54,847 nt of DNA from an uncultured Acidobacteriota bacterium (GCA_902825945.1 CADECY010000059.1:1-54847), one strand, 5' to 3'; shown: positions 1-9,006, numbered from the stretch's first letter. Numbers and translations are program-made. Notes: generated by a model not told the origin, from the letters alone.

Positions 1-268
1 CGGATTGTTCGCGGGCCTGCAGCACCTCGACCATCGTGCAGGCCATTCCGTCGATCTGGCCCCGCTCGAAAGCCCTCCGCACGTCGCCGAGCGAGCTGTA
101 TTCCTCGAGTTCCACGTCCAAGCCGTGCTTGGCGAAGAAGCCCCTCTCCTGAGCGAGATAGAGAGTTTCGTAGCCGGGCCAGGGGTTGATGCCGATCGCA
201 ACGGGGTTGGACGATGGGCCTGCGCAACTGGCGCTCAGGATGACGAGGGCGGCCGCGGCCATTTTCAC
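1..268 (-). CDS. ABC transporter substrate-binding lipoprotein, N-terminal part
   Basis: Only the first 89 codons are present; the gene runs off the left edge. The protein starts with a short hydrophobic stretch ending in a lipobox (LSASC), so it should be a secreted lipoprotein. The mature part reads VAIGINPWPGYETLYLAQE followed by GFFAKHGLDVEL, which is the hallmark of NitT/TauT/SsuA-type periplasmic binding proteins for nitrate, sulfonate or similar ligands. The ligand cannot be told from this part. I chose the GTG start because GGAGAG lies six bases upstream and because GTGA overlaps the stop codon of the upstream small gene by four bases, which indicates translational coupling. The next in-frame ATG is two codons downstream. 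Confidence 0.8.
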   Translation of the reverse strand, partial: MKMAAAALVILSASCAGPSSNPVAIGINPWPGYETLYLAQERGFFAKHGLDVELEEYSSLGDVRRAFERGQIDGMACTMVEVLQAREQS

Positions 269-453
269 GGGTGGCTCTCCACTCGTGGCGCCCCGCAGAA
301 CGGACATTGGCCCACGGGGCTCTTTTGACACGGGACGCGGCGGCCCTTGGCCGCGCCCGCGCCGGACTTCACGCCGGGCAGCATGGAGGCGAGGCAGTCC
401 GTGGTGAGGCCGTGGCGGACTGGCTGAGCTTGCATTAGCATCGCCACCAGCAC
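265..453 (-). CDS. Small cysteine-containing (zinc-ribbon-like) protein
   Basis: A 62-residue protein with four Cys: one near residue 20, one in VPCQKSP, and a CPFC pair near the C-terminus. This spacing resembles a small zinc ribbon, but I do not recognise the family. The start is uncertain: GTG at 453 has GGGAGGG about ten bases upstream, and an ATG lies four codons later. Its stop overlaps the GTG start of the substrate-binding lipoprotein (GTGA), so the two are probably co-translated. It has no signal peptide and is likely cytoplasmic. Coding status rests mainly on the coupling and the Cys pattern. Confidence 0.5.
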   Translation of the reverse strand: MLVAMLMQAQPVRHGLTTDCLASMLPGVKSGAGAAKGRRVPCQKSPVGQCPFCGAPRVESHP

Positions 454-553
454 GGAACAAGGACCCTCCCAGTACGCCTAGTCACGCTACCCTCCCGCGA
501 AACTTATCGTCCCGGGGGGTGGGGACTTGAGCGAATTGCCTGCCGGAGGCGTA

Positions 554-582
554 TTGACGAGCCGTACCGCGGCCGATAGACT
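554..582 (+). promoter_or_regulatory. Sigma-70-like promoter for the GDP-fucose synthase gene
   Basis: TTGACG (554-559) and TAGACT (577-582) are separated by 17 bases. They match five and four of the six consensus positions. Transcription should start near 589, only a few bases before the ATG pair at 594/597, so the mRNA would have almost no leader. Confidence 0.5.
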
Positions 583-593
583 CGGTGTTACCG

Positions 594-1523
594 ATGATGG
601 ACACCACCTCCCGGATCTTCGTCGCCGGGCATCGCGGTCTAGTGGGAAGTGCGATCGTCAGGCGCTTGCAGTCAGAGGGTTACGGGAATCTTCTGCTTGC
701 CGGGCGCGATTGTCTCGACCTCCGCGACAACACCGCTGTCGACCGTTGGTTTGCCACCGAGCGTCCGGATTACGTGTTTCTCGCGGCCGCGAAGGTCGGC
801 GGGATTCTCGCCAACGACACCTATCCAGCGGAGTTCCTGAACGACAATCTGCGCATCCAGTCGAATGTCATCGATTCCGCCTGGCGCCACGGCGCACGCA
901 AGCTCGAGTTTCTGGGATCGTCCTGTATCTATCCGAGGTTTGCCCCGCAGCCCATCCGCGAAGATTCGCTGCTGACCGGGCCGCTCGAACCGACCAACGA
1001 GTGGTATGCGATCGCCAAGATCGCGGGCATCAAGATGGCGCAGGCTTACCGCAAGCAATACGGCTTTTCCGCGATCAGCCTGATGCCCACCAACCTTTAC
1101 GGCCCGGGCGACAACTTCGATCTGGCCGGCTCGCACGTGTTGCCCGCGTTAATGCGCAAGTTCCATGAAGCCCGCCTCGCCGGATCGCCCGAAGTGACCG
1201 TGTGGGGAACCGGTACTCCACGCCGCGAGTTTCTGCACGTCGACGATCTGGCTGAAGCGGCGGTGTTCCTGATGAGAACCTACGACTCGCCGGAGATCGT
1301 CAACGTGGGCACCGGTTCCGATGTGACGATCGCCGAACTGGCGTCCATGGTCGCACGTGCCGTGGGATACGGAGGCAGGATCGTCTACGACAGCTCCAAG
1401 CCTGACGGTACACCGCGCAAACTGCTCGACGTCTCGCGCCTGCACTCCCTCGGCTGGAAGGCTTCGATCGAACTCGAGCAAGGAATCGCCTCGACGTACC
1501 GCTGGTATCTCACGCGGCGGTAG
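594..1523 (+). CDS. fcl: GDP-L-fucose synthase
   Basis: A 309-residue protein of the extended short-chain dehydrogenase family, the usual length for GDP-L-fucose synthase. This enzyme epimerises and reduces GDP-4-keto-6-deoxymannose to GDP-L-fucose in the cytoplasm. Visible motifs are the NADP-binding GHRGLVGS near residues 12-19, the LGSSCIYP segment with the catalytic Ser, and the Tyr138-x3-Lys142 pair in EWYAIAK. PTNLYGPGDNFD and REFLHVDDLAEA are typical of the family. The partner gmd is not in the window. The start is ATG 594 (or 597) directly below the promoter. The gene ends six bases from the convergent CorC-like gene. Fucose donors usually feed exopolysaccharide or LPS, but nothing nearby shows which. 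Confidence 0.92.
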   Translation: MMDTTSRIFVAGHRGLVGSAIVRRLQSEGYGNLLLAGRDCLDLRDNTAVDRWFATERPDYVFLAAAKVGGILANDTYPAEFLNDNLRIQSNVIDSAWRHGARKLEFLGSSCIYPRFAPQPIREDSLLTGPLEPTNEWYAIAKIAGIKMAQAYRKQYGFSAISLMPTNLYGPGDNFDLAGSHVLPALMRKFHEARLAGSPEVTVWGTGTPRREFLHVDDLAEAAVFLMRTYDSPEIVNVGTGSDVTIAELASMVARAVGYGGRIVYDSSKPDGTPRKLLDVSRLHSLGWKASIELEQGIASTYRWYLTRR

Positions 1524-1529
1524 CGCGCC

Positions 1530-2879
1530 CTATGCCGGACTCGCCGCTTCGGCCACGATCCGCTCCACCTTCACCCGGTCGATCCGGTTGCGCTCCATGT
1601 GTGCGACGGTAAAGCGCAAACCCGCCTCGTCGACCGCGTCACCCTCCGCCGGAATCGCTCCGAGCCGGAATAGGATGAAGCCGGCCAGTGTTTCGAATCC
1701 GGCGTTGCTCGGCACTTCGATTCCGTAGTCCGTTTCGAGATCACGGATGCTCGTTCCACCCTCGAGTTCGAGTTCCTCCCAACTCACTGGCAGTGGCGGG
1801 AGCTTGACATCGTGTTCATCCTCGATCTCACCGAACACCTGCTCGAGCACGTCCTCGAGCGTCAGGAGCCCGGTGACCGAGCCGAACTCGTCCACCACCA
1901 GCGCCATGTGGGCACGGCTGTGGCGGAACGTGTCGATCAGTTGGACCACGGGCTTCGTCTCGGGCACTACCGGAGGCGTTCGCAGCAGACGCCGGAGGTC
2001 GAACACTGGTGCGGGCTTGCGGCGTTCCTTCGTGATGCGGCGGCGCTGCCAAACATCGAGCAGGTCTTTGGCGTAGACGATGCCGATCACGTTATCGGGA
2101 CTGCGCTCGTAGACTGGAATGCGCGAATACTTCGCGTCATGGAAGATCTCGAGCAGATCGTCGAGGCCGGCTTCGACATTGGCCGCGGCGAACGAATTGC
2201 GCGGCACCATGATCTCGCGCGCGCTGAGGTCACGCAGGTCGAGCAGGCGCTGCACGGCGTCTTCCTCGAACTGATCGATCAAGCCGTGGCGCCGGCTCGC
2301 CGACACCATGAACTTCAGCTCCTCGACACTATGCGAGTTGCCTTCGGCGCCGCCCTTGAGTCCGAGCTTGTGGGTCACCCATGCGGCCGAACGTTCGATA
2401 ACCGAAACGAACGGGCCGGCGGCGCGGTAGAAGACCAGAAGCGCCGGCGCGACCAGCACTGCCAGCCGGTCCGCACTGTCGAGTGCTAGGTTTTTCGGCA
2501 CCACCTCGCTAATCACGACATGCGTGTAGCTGTCGATCAGGAACGCGACAGTCGCGGTAGCGGCATGGACCCACGTCAGCATCGACTCGGCAATCTTTCC
2601 CTCGAACAGCGAGTCCAACAGCCGTTCGACGCTCTGCTCTCCGGCGATTCCGAGGCCGAGGCCCGCGAACGTGAGCCCGAGTTGCACCACCGACAGCAAT
2701 CGTTCGGGATTGGCGAGCAGATTCAACGCCGCCTGCGCGCCTGCCTGGCCTTCGCCGGCCAATTGACGCAATCGTGATTGCCGGACGGAAAGGAGGGCCA
2801 CCTCGGCCGCGGAGAAGAATGCATTCACCGCGAGAATGAGGCCTACCAGCAAGAACCGGTATCCTAAGTTTAGATCCAC
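1530..2879 (-). CDS. CNNM/CorC (HlyC-type) transporter-associated membrane protein
   Basis: About 449 residues. The N-terminal half is a DUF21/CNNM transmembrane domain (AVNAFFSAAEVALLSV, then several hydrophobic helices to about residue 170). Two CBS domains follow (ISAREIMVPR-like DLSAREIMVPR through VYAKDLLDV, and ALVVDEFGSVTGLLTLEDVLEQVFGEI). The end is a CorC/HlyC domain (SIRDLETDYG, AGFILFRLGAIPAEGD). The family is linked to Mg/Co efflux or resistance; the haemolysin name is historical. I prefer the GTG start at 2879, with GAGGA eleven bases upstream; a TTG at 2906 is also in frame. The start lies head-to-head with, and possibly inside, the divergent acylase gene. Confidence 0.88.
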   Translation of the reverse strand: MDLNLGYRFLLVGLILAVNAFFSAAEVALLSVRQSRLRQLAGEGQAGAQAALNLLANPERLLSVVQLGLTFAGLGLGIAGEQSVERLLDSLFEGKIAESMLTWVHAATATVAFLIDSYTHVVISEVVPKNLALDSADRLAVLVAPALLVFYRAAGPFVSVIERSAAWVTHKLGLKGGAEGNSHSVEELKFMVSASRRHGLIDQFEEDAVQRLLDLRDLSAREIMVPRNSFAAANVEAGLDDLLEIFHDAKYSRIPVYERSPDNVIGIVYAKDLLDVWQRRRITKERRKPAPVFDLRRLLRTPPVVPETKPVVQLIDTFRHSRAHMALVVDEFGSVTGLLTLEDVLEQVFGEIEDEHDVKLPPLPVSWEELELEGGTSIRDLETDYGIEVPSNAGFETLAGFILFRLGAIPAEGDAVDEAGLRFTVAHMERNRIDRVKVERIVAEAASPA

Positions 2880-5046
2880 TTTGACGCGCTTCCTCAAATA
2901 TATCAACTATGCGATCGGGCTCGTGCTGCTCGCCGGGCTCGCCGGGGCTTACTGGACGGCGTACCGCCCCCTCGCGAAGAGGTCCGGAACCGAGGCTCTG
3001 CCGGTCTCCGCGGCCGCGACGATCGTTCGCGACGCGCGCGGGGTTCCCCATATCAAAGCCGCGACGGCCGAGGACGCCTGGTTCCTGCAGGGCTACGCCG
3101 AAGCGCAGGACCGCATGTTCCAAATGGATCTGCTGCGCCGGCAGGCGAAGGGCGAACTCGCGGCGGTAATCGGCGCGGCCGCGCTCGAAAGCGATCTCGA
3201 ATCACGCCGCTACCGCCTGCGCAAATCGGCCGAGCAACATGCCCGCGGGCTCTCCCCCGCTGATCGCGCGCCGCTGGTCGAGTTCGCGCGAGGTGTCAAC
3301 GCGTTTCTCGAACGCCACCGGGGTAACCTTCCCGTCGAGTTCCGGCTGGCGCAATACGATCCCGAGCCGTGGACCGTTATCGATTCGGTCGCGATCGCCT
3401 TGCAAACGTTCCGTGCGATCACCGACACGTGGAAGGAAGAATTGCTCAAGGAGACGATGCGCCAACATGGCGATCGCGAGAAGGTGGACTGGCTCTTTCC
3501 CGTGCGCACGGGCGGCGAGGCGCTGCTCGGATCCAACGCCTGGGTCTTGTCGGGCAAACGGACCGAGACAGGCAAACCGATTCTCGCCAACGATCCGCAC
3601 CTGCGATTCTCGGTGCCCTCCATCTGGTATCAGGCGCACCTCCAGGGCGGCGGGATGAATGTCGCGGGTGTGAATCTGGCTGGTCTTCCGGGCATCCTGA
3701 TCGGGCACAACGAACGGATCGCCTGGGGCCTCACGGTTCTGCACTTCGACGCACAGGATCTCTATCTCGCGCAGGGACCCGCCGCGGCGGAGGTGGAGTC
3801 AGTCGAAGTGCGGGGAGCCAAGCCGGCGGAATCGAACGTCGCGTTGACGCGTTACGGACCGGTCACGGTCACCGCCGAAGGCGGCAAGGCATACGCGATG
3901 CGCTGGGCTGGCTCGCTCACCGGAATCTTCGAGTATCCGGTGTGGGAACTGAATCGTGCCTCGAATTGGGAAGAATTCCGCAAGGCGCTGGCGCGCTATC
4001 CGGGGCCGGGCGGCAACTTCCTCTATGCCGACGTCGACGGGAATATCGGCCATCAAGTGGCGGGAAAGCTCCCGATCCGCCAGGGTTGGGCGGGCGACGT
4101 GCCCGCGCCGGCGGGTGGTGAATGGGTGGGCCTGATCCCATTCGCCGAACTTCCTTCCACCTTCAATCCGGAATCGGGCGTACTGATCAGTTCGAACCAG
4201 AATCCGTTTCCGGCAGACTACCGGTATCCGGTAAACGGGAACTTTGCCGCCCACTACCGCAACCGCCAGATCGCCACCCGCCTCGCGACCAGACAGAAGT
4301 GGGGCGTGCTCGACACGCTCGACCTCCAGTACGACACCTACTCGCCGCCCGCCCACTTCATGGCCCGCCAACTCGTCGCGGCCGTCGCCGCTAGAAAGGC
4401 CGCTGGACTCGACGAGCCGGTGGCGATGCTTTCCGCCTGGAAAGGCACGATGGACGCGGACCGCCCCGAAGCACTTCTCGTTTCGCTCGCGCTGGCACAA
4501 TTCCGTAAGGAGATCCTCGAGCGCGCCGCGCCCGGTAATGGAGGGTCATACGACAGCCAGATGGGCGCGGCGGTGATGGAGAAGTTGCTGCGCGAGCGGC
4601 CGAAGGGATGGTTCGCCGACTGGGATGAGTTGCTGGTCAAAGTGTTGCGCGCCGCGGTCGATGAGGGAGCCAAGACACACGGACGCGCGATCTCGTCGTG
4701 GCAGTGGGGCCGCGCCAACTATCTCTTCCAGGAACATCCAGTCGTCAGCCAGATTCCGTGGATCGGGAACTGGTTCCGGCTCGGGCCGATCGGCCTGAGC
4801 GGCGGCGTCAACACCATTGCGACCACCACACTGAGGCTCGGTCCTTCGATGCGCTTCATCGCTGACCTCTCTTCGTGGGACCGCTCGCTCATGAACATCG
4901 TTTTCGGCCAATCCGGGCAGCCCCTGTCGCCGCACTACAAGGATCAATTCGAGCGGTGGGCCAAGGGCGGATCGTACCCGATGCAGTTCGCCAAGGTCGA
5001 GGCAGCTGGCACGCTCGAGATCATTGTGCCACCCGCGGCAAGGTAG
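2836..5046 (+). CDS. Penicillin acylase family N-terminal-nucleophile hydrolase
   Basis: A 736-residue precursor with an N-terminal membrane anchor or signal (INYAIGLVLLAGLAGAYW). The nucleophile motif is GSNAWVLSG: Ser233 (counted from ATG 2836) would become the new N-terminus after self-cleavage between Gly and Ser, giving alpha and beta subunits. NDPHLRFSVPSIWYQ and GLPGILIGHNERIAWGLT are conserved in the family. Members hydrolyse amide bonds of beta-lactams, N-acyl homoserine lactones or acylated peptides; the substrate here is unknown. It acts in the periplasm. The start is uncertain: ATG 2836 gives a 44-bp head-to-head overlap with the CorC-like gene, while TTG 2881 removes it. Neither has a clear ribosome binding site. 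Confidence 0.9.
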   Translation: MRPTSKNRYPKFRSTLTRFLKYINYAIGLVLLAGLAGAYWTAYRPLAKRSGTEALPVSAAATIVRDARGVPHIKAATAEDAWFLQGYAEAQDRMFQMDLLRRQAKGELAAVIGAAALESDLESRRYRLRKSAEQHARGLSPADRAPLVEFARGVNAFLERHRGNLPVEFRLAQYDPEPWTVIDSVAIALQTFRAITDTWKEELLKETMRQHGDREKVDWLFPVRTGGEALLGSNAWVLSGKRTETGKPILANDPHLRFSVPSIWYQAHLQGGGMNVAGVNLAGLPGILIGHNERIAWGLTVLHFDAQDLYLAQGPAAAEVESVEVRGAKPAESNVALTRYGPVTVTAEGGKAYAMRWAGSLTGIFEYPVWELNRASNWEEFRKALARYPGPGGNFLYADVDGNIGHQVAGKLPIRQGWAGDVPAPAGGEWVGLIPFAELPSTFNPESGVLISSNQNPFPADYRYPVNGNFAAHYRNRQIATRLATRQKWGVLDTLDLQYDTYSPPAHFMARQLVAAVAARKAAGLDEPVAMLSAWKGTMDADRPEALLVSLALAQFRKEILERAAPGNGGSYDSQMGAAVMEKLLRERPKGWFADWDELLVKVLRAAVDEGAKTHGRAISSWQWGRANYLFQEHPVVSQIPWIGNWFRLGPIGLSGGVNTIATTTLRLGPSMRFIADLSSWDRSLMNIVFGQSGQPLSPHYKDQFERWAKGGSYPMQFAKVEAAGTLEIIVPPAAR

Positions 5047-5066
5047 TGATACCCTGATGGTTCGAT

Positions 5067-6134
5067 ATGAACCGGACCCACGCTCTGTCAATCGCGATCG
5101 CCGTTTGTGGCCTCGTCAACTGCTCTGGACCGGCCCCGGCGCCCGCTCCTGAAAAGAAGGCTGAAGCGCCGAAAGGCGCCTATCGCATCTACGTGACCAA
5201 CGAAGCCTCGGGCGACCTCAGCGTGATTGATTCGGCGAATCACGACGTGATCGCGACAGTGAAGCTCGGCAAGCGCCCGCGCGGGATCCTGGCGAGTCCG
5301 GACGGCAACACCATCTATGTGGCTCTGAGCGGATCACCGTTCGCGCCGCCCGGAGTGGATGAGAGCACGCTGCCTCCGCCTGACCGCTCGGCCGACGGCA
5401 TCGGCGTCGTGGACGCGCGCGAGAACAAGCTCGTCAAAATCATCCGCGCCGGGCAGGATCCGGAATCGTTCGATATCACCAACGACGGCAAGGTGCTGTT
5501 CGTGTCGAACGAGGATGACGAGAAGACGAGCATCGTCGATCTCGAGACGGGCTCGATCAAGGCAACCGTTCCAGTGGGCGAAGAGCCCGAGGGCGTGACG
5601 CTTACGCCAGATGGCAAGCATTGCTACGTCACGTCGGAAGGCGAGGGCGTGGTGTTCGTGATCGATGTCGCGGCCCAGAAGCTTTTCAAGAAGGTCAAGG
5701 TCGGCAAACGTCCGCGCACGGTCGTGTTCCGGAATGACGGATCGAAGGGCTACGTCTCGCAAGAGAACGAAGGCGCGGTGGCGGTGATGGACGCCAGAAA
5801 GCACATGGTGCTGAAGCAGATCAAACTCGAAGGGCAGGGTGTGAAGCCGATGGGTTTGGTGCTTTCGAGCGACGAGTCGAAGCTCTATGTCAGCACGGGC
5901 CGGTTCCACAAAGTGTTCGTGATCGACACCACGACCGAAGCCGTGATCGATTCCTTCGACGCCGGCGAGCGTCCGTGGGGAATCGGACTTTCGCCGGACG
6001 GCAAGTTCCTCTACACGGCGAATGGGCCCGCGGGCGACGTGTCGGTGATCGATGTCGCGACCAAGGCCGTCGTGAAGAAAGTGAAGGCGCAGGATCGTCC
6101 GTGGGGCATCCTCGTGCTGCCTACTCCGCGGTAG
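5067..6134 (+). CDS. YVTN-family beta-propeller lipoprotein
   Basis: A 355-residue protein with a signal peptide ending in a lipobox-like LVNC and then an Ala/Pro-rich linker (APAPAPEK). The rest is about seven repeats of the form YVTN...SGDLSVID...V..TVKLGKRPRGI..SPDG..IYV, the YVTN propeller pattern. These are usually exported scaffold or binding proteins; some bind quinohaemoprotein partners or metals. No catalytic motif is visible. It follows the acylase by 20 bases on the same strand and may be co-transcribed. Its 3' end overlaps the convergent reverse transcriptase gene by 14 bases. Confidence 0.85.
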   Translation: MNRTHALSIAIAVCGLVNCSGPAPAPAPEKKAEAPKGAYRIYVTNEASGDLSVIDSANHDVIATVKLGKRPRGILASPDGNTIYVALSGSPFAPPGVDESTLPPPDRSADGIGVVDARENKLVKIIRAGQDPESFDITNDGKVLFVSNEDDEKTSIVDLETGSIKATVPVGEEPEGVTLTPDGKHCYVTSEGEGVVFVIDVAAQKLFKKVKVGKRPRTVVFRNDGSKGYVSQENEGAVAVMDARKHMVLKQIKLEGQGVKPMGLVLSSDESKLYVSTGRFHKVFVIDTTTEAVIDSFDAGERPWGIGLSPDGKFLYTANGPAGDVSVIDVATKAVVKKVKAQDRPWGILVLPTPR

Positions 6135-7424
6135 GCCATTCAATCCGGTCGAAGATCGCGCACAGTTTCGCGCCGCGCGCCGGATTCACCATCGCGACGA
6201 ATGAGATTCGCCCGAGCAGGCGCGCGCGAAAATCGCGGTGTCCATCACGGTTCTGCGATGCGGGTCCGAGTCGCGCGCAGTTGGTGAGGATCGCCTTCAA
6301 CTCGTCGAAATCCTGCCGCGGAACGTTCACGCGATCGTTCACCACGAGGCCCGCGATCTTCTGCCGCACACCGGCGCGCATGATCCGCGTCTTGCGGTGA
6401 TTGACCGCGAAGCCCTCCTCGAGCAGGATCGCGGCGGCGTGAACCGCGAAGCGGCGGGCACCCCGGGCGAATTCCGCACCACCGGAGAACGCGAGATCGT
6501 CGCCGTAGCGGGTGTAGGTGGCGCCTGCCGATTTCGCGAGTCCGGCGAGGCGGCAATCGGCACGGAAGGCACAGAGGTTGGCGGTCGCGGGTGAAGCCGG
6601 CGCGCCTTGGGGGAGATGCGGGTAGTTCATCTCCGCCAAGATCCGGCGTGGCGTGATGTTGGTGCAAAGCCCGCCCAGCAGATCCGCCACGCGCTCCGGA
6701 TATCCGATGTTACGGAACAGGCCTTGCACGCGCGCGCGGGAGATTGAAGGAAAGAAGTCTTCGAGATCCATGCGCAAGACCGTGTGCTGGCCCGAGTGCG
6801 GAGCGGCGAACGTCGTGATGGAACGGCGGGGCAGGAATCCATGGGCGCATGGATGCGCCGGAATCGCGGCGAGGATGCCATCGAGGATGTGGCGTTGGAT
6901 CGCCTTGAGGTTCGGTTTCGGAGCTTCGATCAGGCGGTGGCCCCCGGAACGCTTCGGCATCACGCGGTAGTGATAATGTTCCAGCCTCGGTTCGCCGGAT
7001 CGGTGGCAGAGACCTTCAGGTCCGCGAACCATTCGAGTTCAGATGGGGTGACGCCGAGCCAATCCGCGAGATCGCCGGGGGTGAGGATCAATCGCACCGG
7101 CCATCGTGGTCTCATCGCGGGCTCCGTGACGAGACCCCGAATCAGTCTCGGAGCCTTCGCGCCGTAAGGCAACGAGTCGACTATCACCGGCTCCCATGCG
7201 CGCAGCAGGCGATCCACTTCAAGTGCGCGCGGCGCCACAGCGAATGAGGACCGGTACTCGCCGATCAGCGCGTGCATCCATTTCGGCACGCGCCCAATGG
7301 CGGTGCGGCACCGCGCGGCAATCGCTTTGCGGGTCTGCTCTCCATCGGTGAACGCGCGAGCGACCGTGTTGACGAAGGTCCGGGAGAACATAGGCGGACG
7401 TGGCGGCGATCCAACGAGTCTCAC
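6121..7424 (-). pseudogene. Retron-like reverse transcriptase, interrupted by a frameshift
   Basis: Two overlapping reading frames together encode one reverse transcriptase. The first (7424 to 6960) holds the N-terminal region, ending with LTPGDLADWLGVTPSELEWF. The second (open from 7032 to 6121) continues with HYHYRVMPKRSGGHRLIEAP, the palm with DLEDFFPSI, LPQGAPASPATANL, the catalytic YTRYGDD, and the C-terminal IAGLVVNDRVNVPR and LLGRISFVAMVNPARG. A minus-one shift between about 6975 and 7030 would join them. The motif order and the AAPH segment before the first Asp motif resemble retron and retron-like enzymes, where NAxxH and VTG are usual. The catalytic box is YGDD, not the common YADD. 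All catalytic Asp are present, so the break is recent, a sequencing error, or recoding. Starts at GTG 7424 or ATG 7391 lack a clear ribosome binding site. Confidence 0.8.
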
Positions 7425-7583
7425 CGTGCGCGGGCATCTCTGCGTGCTTGCACGCAGCAGCGCACTCGCGACGAAATGCGTGGTTTACCGTCTCCCCTGG
7501 GGTAACCCCAGAGAGGCTGACTGGACCGAAGCCCGATCAACCGGCTTGAACCGCCGCCACGCGCGCCATCATAGCGCGAACCG
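7425..7583 (-). other. Hairpin-rich leader upstream of the reverse transcriptase
   Basis: This is the 159-base gap between the DUF1501 stop and the reverse transcriptase start. On the minus strand it can form two strong hairpins. One is CTGGGG-TTA-CCCCAG at 7497-7511, with a further TCT/AGA pairing outside a bulge. The other is CTGCGTGC-AA-GCACGCAG at 7440-7457, with eight perfect base pairs. Retrons carry their msr-msd RNA at this position. I could not identify the flanking a1/a2 repeats or a convincing branching G, so this is only a candidate noncoding RNA. Confidence 0.35.
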
Positions 7584-9002
7584 TCACGCGAACGCGCGCG
7601 TGATCACTTCGCCATGCACGTCCGTCAGCCGGTACTGGCGGCCCTGGAATGGATACGTCAGCCGCGTGTGATCGAGACCGAGGCAATGCAGAATCGTCGC
7701 CTGTAAGTCGTGAACGTGGCAAGGTTCGTCGACGGCGTGATAGCCGAAATCGTCCGTACGCCCGATCACGTGACCCGCGCGCACGCCCGCTCCGGCGAGA
7801 ATCATCGAGAACGCCGCGGCGTGATGATCGCGGCCCTCGCGTCCGGGTGTGTTGCCGCGCCGGATCTCGTACATCGGCGTGCGCCCGAACTCGCCGCCCC
7901 AGACCACAAGTGTCGAATCGAGCAGTCCGCGCTGCTTCAGGTCGTGAATCAGCGCCGCCGCCGGCTGATCGGTGATCGAGCAATGGCGATTCAGATTTTT
8001 GTGGAGATCGTTGTGATCGTCCCAAGACGAGTGATAGAGCTGGATGAACCGCACGCCTCGCTCCACCATCCGGCGCGCGAGGAGGCAGTTCGATCCGTAG
8101 GTGTGCGTCGGATCCTTTCCGATGCCATACAGTTCGAGCGTCTTGGGCGGCTCCTTCGAGAAGTCGAGCAGATCGGGCGCCGCGGTCTGCATCCGGAAAG
8201 CGAGTTCGTACGCGGCAACACGCGAGGCGATTTCGGGATCGCCTGTGATCGCCGCGCGTTCATCGTTCAGGTCGCGGATCAGGTTGAGGCGCGAGCGTTG
8301 CATCCTGGCATCGATTCCAGCGGGATTCGACAAATGCAGCACGGCGTCGCCCTGATTGCGGAACGTCACCCCGCGAAAGTGCGACGGCATGAAACCGTTC
8401 GACCAGTTGGCCGCGCCGCCTTCGACTCCCTTGTTGTCGCTTGACGACAGCATCACGACGAAACCCGGGAGATCGCGGCACTCCGATCCGAGTCCGTACA
8501 GCGCCCACGATCCGATCGAGGGCCGCCCCGCCACAATGCTTCCCGTGTTCATCAGAAACTGCGCGGGCGTGTGGTTGGCGTTATCGGTGCGGAATGAGCG
8601 GATCACGCAAAGGTCGTCCGCGCACGATCCGAGATTCGGTAGCAGTTCCGAGAACTCGATGCCGCTGTTGCCATATCGCCGGAACTCGCGCGAACTCGCC
8701 ATCACGCGCGCCGATCCACGGATCAGATCATCCTTCAGGTCTTTGACGATCGACTCGGGCATCGGCTCGCCGTGCCGCTTCTTCATTTCGGGCTTCGGGT
8801 CGAGCAGGTCGAGTTGGCTCGGCGCGCCCGACATGAACAGGAAGATCACGCTCTTCGCCTTGCCTGCCGTGTGCGGCAAGCGCGGCAGCAGCGGATCGCG
8901 CGATGTGTCCTGCGCAAGGAGATCGCCGAGCGCGATCGCGCCGAGGCCGGCGGCGGTGCGGCGGAAGAAGTCGCGGCGTTGGAGAAAATCGATGGTGCGC
9001 AT
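7584..9002 (-). CDS. DUF1501 Tat-exported protein
   Basis: A 472-residue protein of the DUF1501 family, which belongs to the alkaline phosphatase/sulfatase-like superfamily. The N-terminus carries a twin-Arg signal (LQRRDFFRRTAAGLGAIALG), so it should be exported folded. Family landmarks are SVIFLFMSGAPSQLDLLDPK, WDDHNDLHKNL, VVWGGEFGRTP and GRDHHAAAFSMILAGAGV; the Asp/His residues in these look like metal ligands. The biochemical role of the family is unknown. It lies four bases after the DUF1549/DUF1553 cytochrome gene, so the two form an operon. The same pairing recurs at 18990-22401. Confidence 0.9.
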   Translation of the reverse strand: MRTIDFLQRRDFFRRTAAGLGAIALGDLLAQDTSRDPLLPRLPHTAGKAKSVIFLFMSGAPSQLDLLDPKPEMKKRHGEPMPESIVKDLKDDLIRGSARVMASSREFRRYGNSGIEFSELLPNLGSCADDLCVIRSFRTDNANHTPAQFLMNTGSIVAGRPSIGSWALYGLGSECRDLPGFVVMLSSSDNKGVEGGAANWSNGFMPSHFRGVTFRNQGDAVLHLSNPAGIDARMQRSRLNLIRDLNDERAAITGDPEIASRVAAYELAFRMQTAAPDLLDFSKEPPKTLELYGIGKDPTHTYGSNCLLARRMVERGVRFIQLYHSSWDDHNDLHKNLNRHCSITDQPAAALIHDLKQRGLLDSTLVVWGGEFGRTPMYEIRRGNTPGREGRDHHAAAFSMILAGAGVRAGHVIGRTDDFGYHAVDEPCHVHDLQATILHCLGLDHTRLTYPFQGRQYRLTDVHGEVITRAFA

Positions 9003-9006
9003 CCGG

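Noticed and set aside
6960..7032. Programmed -1 frameshift site in the reverse transcriptase
   Set aside because: I looked for an X-XXY-YYZ slippery heptamer in the overlap of the two frames and found none, so recoding is not supported by sequence.
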